Assembly (NCBI GenBank): GCA_030544235.1
Contig: CM060463.1
Coordinates: 11,631,690-11,695,689 of the forward strand
DNA from: Lepturacanthus savala
Lineage: Eukaryota > Chordata > Actinopteri > Scombriformes > Trichiuridae
Direction: 5' to 3'
Length of the DNA: 64,000 nt
Shown here in pieces: positions 60,278 through 64,000 of this stretch. The stretch's first letter is position 1. Every line of letters begins with the position of its first letter. The notes under the pieces were generated by a model that was not told where the DNA came from, did not search any database, and saw only the letters and a list, made by a program, of their open reading frames with translations. The translations under genes were made by a program, and so were the position numbers.

Positions 60278-62233
60278 CTTTGACCCTGTCATCCAACATT
60301 GTCGGCGTTAGCAACATCGACAATGTTGCCAACACCAGTGCAAACATGTCTGACACCGAAAGGCCTCCTGGCAGGTTTATGAGCTCGGAGATAGGTTGTT
60401 TGCTGTCTGTTCTCGATCTGTCATAACCTCCTGCAAACTTAATTGTTTGCAAATCTCCGGAAGATAGACTATGGCTCCTAGGAGATGTAAGTGGGAACTG
60501 GTCTTTTCGGGGCGTTGTATTCTTGCGTTTTTTTTCCTCGTCATCCGTTAAACAGAACTTCAGTCTTTAGCTGCAGGCCTTCATTTTGGAGACAATACGG
60601 GAGCTTACTCTAAACAATGCTGCAATTTTCTTCTGAGAAAAACAAGCTGCACAAACCTTATCCAGATATGAGATTCGTGGAGCAGACACCAAACGATCCC
60701 TTTGTAGAGCAGAGTTTTGATCAAGTGTGTAGGGAGGTTTGCTCATGGGATTTCATTTGTGCACATTTGAGTAGTAAAGCTCTCTTAAAATGATGGGTTT
60801 CTGCTCACAGATGTTTTATGTGCCTGAATCACATGCAAGCGCCTGTTTTTTGTACTCGAGATGTCAGCGTGCATTTTTGTTTGTCCCGTTTTAACACGTA
60901 GTAATGACACCGTAGATCTGTTCCTCCTTCAAACAAAGGAAACGTAATCAGCGTGAATGAAAGTAACCGTATGTGATGCCTTGGATGATCTGATCTGTTA
61001 TGTTACTTTTACTTATTTAATCAAATAACAGAAATAATAATTTCTGTTGTGTTTCATTTTTAAATCGATAAGACAAAGATGATTCTCCACCTTCAATAAA
61101 GCACTTTCTGATAGTTTGATATGCCCTTTTCAGCTATTTCAGTTCATCCTTTGCCTCCAACTGATGACACACTGGTACAGAAGACTGAAAGGACAAAATT
61201 AGGTTTATCTGCAGGGGCTGCAGAGAAAACTGGCAGAAAACATTTGACAGAAGGTCAACCCGACGTCACTTCAATGTCCGGCATGCTGCAAGCAAACTTT
61301 CACTCTGATCTGAAATTTTGGAGCTGAATTTTGTCTAACTTTTTTCCGTTTCTCTCTATGAATATGTCCTTCAGGTTCCAGTATCAAGTTCATCTTTGAC
61401 TGGAATTTTGCACAACAAATTAATAATTCACCAAACTGCAAAACTGCAAAAGGTGTAGACCTATATTACTATAGCTAAGGTTCCTGTGTTTCTTACTTCC
61501 CTGTACCATGTTCACTGACAATTATACTGTTTATTTACATGTGTAATTTACTAGTTGTATCAGCTAAAGAGCTGGTGATATGAACAATATACAACACACA
61601 ATATTTTCAACCAAATACTGTACCTTGATATCAATATTGTGATAATATTTTATTTATGTATATGTATGTATATTGATTATCGGTGTGTTTGCAAAAATAG
61701 TGACACAAATAGAGTTTTATAAATAGTATCGTTAGTAATGTGGATATTATGTATAAGTGGGGAAAATACAAATAATAGAACAGCTACTAAGGCACCAGAT
61801 ACTCTATGTCATATCATGATCATGAATTTAGATATTACAATATTCAAAATCTAAGTTGATAGCTGGTCTAATATCATGTCATCGATATAATATAGATATA
61901 CTCTACAGCCCAACCTTACACCATGGGTGATGGTGGATGGCAGAGTTGAGCTGAGCAGAACAGGTGAACAAGAGAGAGAGAGCGTGGCTGGCTGAGATAA
62001 GCTTGGGGGCTTAGTAAGCGAGCAGGTGAGGCAGAGAGGTATCGGCTCAGTGGCTGAGAGCAAGAGACAACCACTGTAGTTGAAACAATGTTCTGGTGAT
62101 GATTGGGTTAGAAAACCGGAGGATATCTTCTGCTAAGCTGATGAGTCAATGGAAGGCAGATATGCAGGCTGGGCGGGTGAGGTGAATGAGCCGCAAACAA
62201 GAGGGAGCTGGAGAGTCAAGGAAGGAAGTCTAC

Positions 62234-62264
<31 letters not shown>

Positions 62265-63030
62265 GAAACACATGGAAACACAAGGGAAATAACTAGCGGC
62301 ACGTCCAGAGCTGTGACATACTTTATATATAATTCAGCAGGGCCATGCCATTGATTGGCACAAGCTGTAATGAAGAAGCTGTATATGTGCACTTGTGCAT
62401 GAACAGAAATGAGACATATTGTTCACCCCGTGAAGTCATGCTGTAATGGAGATAGGTGTATGCTATTTTTTCCATGCACTTCTGTCACATTAGGTTTATT
62501 GCTGGATACAGCGTAGTAGTATGTTAATGAATTTCTGAGTCCCCGTTCCTGTATTTCCGAACCCAACACGGTTTCGCCCGAAACATCCTGTGCTCACGTC
62601 GTCTGTGCTCATCCTCAGCAGAACGACTATAACGGAATCCTGCTTTCAAATAAACCTGATGAATGCCCGAGGCTAAATGCCTGCATCCAACTGCATTGAC
62701 TAGAGGTCAGAGTCATTCCCGAGTTACTCGCGCGATGTGTATTTCTAGGCACAAGGAAGTGTTTGTGAAATTTAATACCGGAATACAAAAAACAATCTTT
62801 TTTTTTCCTTTAATGTATTTTTTGTGACATCTGAGTATTTATAAAACTGCCTTATAAATAAAACATATTATAATTGTTATTACTATTATTAAATAGTGAT
62901 ACCCTCTGCAGTCTCTAGAATAAATAAACACATTTTCAGCAGTAAGAATTAATATTGATATAGTTGCACAAAGCATGTAGTATGGGTGCTCAATACAGAC
63001 TATGCATTTAATTAAATACAATAACTGAAA

Positions 63031-63036
<6 letters not shown>
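60278..63036 (-). other. slc2a9: slc2a9 intron, part 2
   Basis: No exon recognised. AT-rich, with GA and CA runs at 61970-61982 and 62235-62265. Confidence 0.45.

Positions 63037-63115
<79 letters not shown>
63037..63115. repeat. (TA)n microsatellite
   Basis: Seventy-nine bases of AT dinucleotide. The IYIYIY open frame across it is not a gene. Confidence 0.95.
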
Positions 63116-63118
<3 letters not shown>

Positions 63119-63901
63119 TTACCATAATTAACTGTCTGAACTCTCTGAACTTAGAATTAATTTTGATGTTTTTCTGCATTCAGTTTATTTATCCAATGTT
63201 TCAGAGGCATATTCCCGGAAAATAGCTTTTTAACAAAGCAATCTACTCTGCGTGTGTCCAAGATTTCAAATTATAATAAGTCATGTAATTAATACGTTTT
63301 TTTTTCTTTCCCTATCTTTATTCAAGAGCGTTGTCTTTCCATTTGAGGGCATGATTTATTGATTCGCACTCAGATATGTTGTTGGTTGTACTCCTGTGTT
63401 CCATCTCAAACACAGAAGCAGCCTCGGTGCGAGGAGGGAAACGTTTCAGCTGGAACTTAGGAAATCTGTGCAAGCAACAATATGTGAGTGCAGGCAAACA
63501 GCTTGTGCAGAAGCGGAGAAAATCGAAGTGTAAGCAGGAGGTTTTGTGAATAAAAGGGCACAACTTGAGGGAAAAAGTTACAAAACCTGAAAATCCATGA
63601 AATCAATCAATCATGGTCTCAGATTGAAAAAGCACCCTTGAATAAAGACAAAAAAATCCATATTAGGAAACATGAGGTATGTTTCCTAAGTTTCCTTACA
63701 TAGTAAGTAATTTGTGTGGCTTGAGTCTTCTTTCAGCCAGAATTTTAATATTGTAGATTTTTCCTTTGCTGTGGCATGCAAAACAATATTAAATATCACA
63801 GACTGTGAAATAATATCTCCCTTTACCTAAATCACTCTATGACAAATGAAATCCTTGGGCAAAAGTTGTTCCCCTCAACCAAGTGTTGCAATTGATTATA
63901 G

Positions 63902-63937
<36 letters not shown>

Positions 63938-64000
63938 AAATGAAAAGACAAGCCTCCTGGCTTTTTCTGCAAATGAAGACCAGAATGGAAAAGTGAAAAG
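63116..64000. other. slc2a9 intron, part 3, to window end
   Basis: AT-rich sequence with a 29-base A run at 63907-63935. An 81-codon minus-strand open frame at 63318-63563 resembles nothing that I know and is not called. Confidence 0.4.
63907..63935. repeat. Poly-A tract
   Basis: Twenty-nine consecutive A, followed by GAAAATGAAAAGA. It could be a retroposon tail, but no element body was recognised before it. Confidence 0.85.

Noticed and set aside
63031..63225. 64-codon open frame with IYIYIY repeat
   Set aside because: Translation of a TA microsatellite.
56188..64000. Penultimate slc2a9 exon
   Set aside because: Searched by eye on the minus strand for the GPGG and NWLSNF-type motifs and not found. 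It is assumed to lie beyond the window; a short exon could still be missed.

Overview
This window is vertebrate, almost certainly teleost fish, nuclear DNA. It has spliced genes with GT/AG introns, a single-exon dopamine receptor, long AT-rich intergenic DNA, and repeats that I recognise as typical of ray-finned fish: tRNA-derived SINEs with a fish-type body, a Tc1/mariner deletion derivative and hAT-type MITEs. The gene order tmem128 - otop1 - drd5 - slc2a9 matches genes that also cluster on human chromosome 4p16. A percomorph is plausible but not shown by the sequence alone.

Layout. Positions 1-2.5 kb hold the last two coding exons of tmem128 (+); its earlier exons lie to the left of the window. 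Positions 4.48-9.35 kb hold a complete six-exon otop1 (+), a proton channel of 591 codons, followed by a 3'UTR that probably ends near 10.8 kb. A CpG-rich block with CRE-like sites (11.3-11.5 kb) precedes the intronless drd5 (+, 12.76-14.14 kb), a D1-class dopamine receptor; its 3'UTR ends near 15.5 kb. About 40 kb follow (15.5-55.6 kb) with no gene I can defend. The first 5 kb of that interval is low in repeats and rich in octamer and TAATTA motifs, so it is the best place to look for conserved enhancers. The rest is a patchwork of SINEs, two hAT elements, LINE remnants, LTR-like pieces and microsatellites. The terminal coding exon of slc2a9 (-) lies at 55.9-56.2 kb. The remaining 7.8 kb is read as its last intron, with a GGACA-rich minisatellite and a probable solo LTR.

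The four genes are not a functional operon-like unit. They encode an ER-type membrane protein (tmem128), a proton channel needed for otolith formation and acid sensing (otop1), a Gs-coupled dopamine receptor (drd5) and a urate/hexose transporter (slc2a9). Their neighbourhood is conserved synteny, not a pathway.

I did not find a previously undescribed biological system here. The points most worth checking are: a short promoter-plus-first-exon-like segment at 40.0-40.2 kb with no recognised gene; a hAT deletion derivative that keeps its transposase start; a perfect 14-bp-arm hairpin at 42.2 kb; uncertainty about the drd5 start and a possible 5' intron; and the candidate enhancers downstream of drd5.
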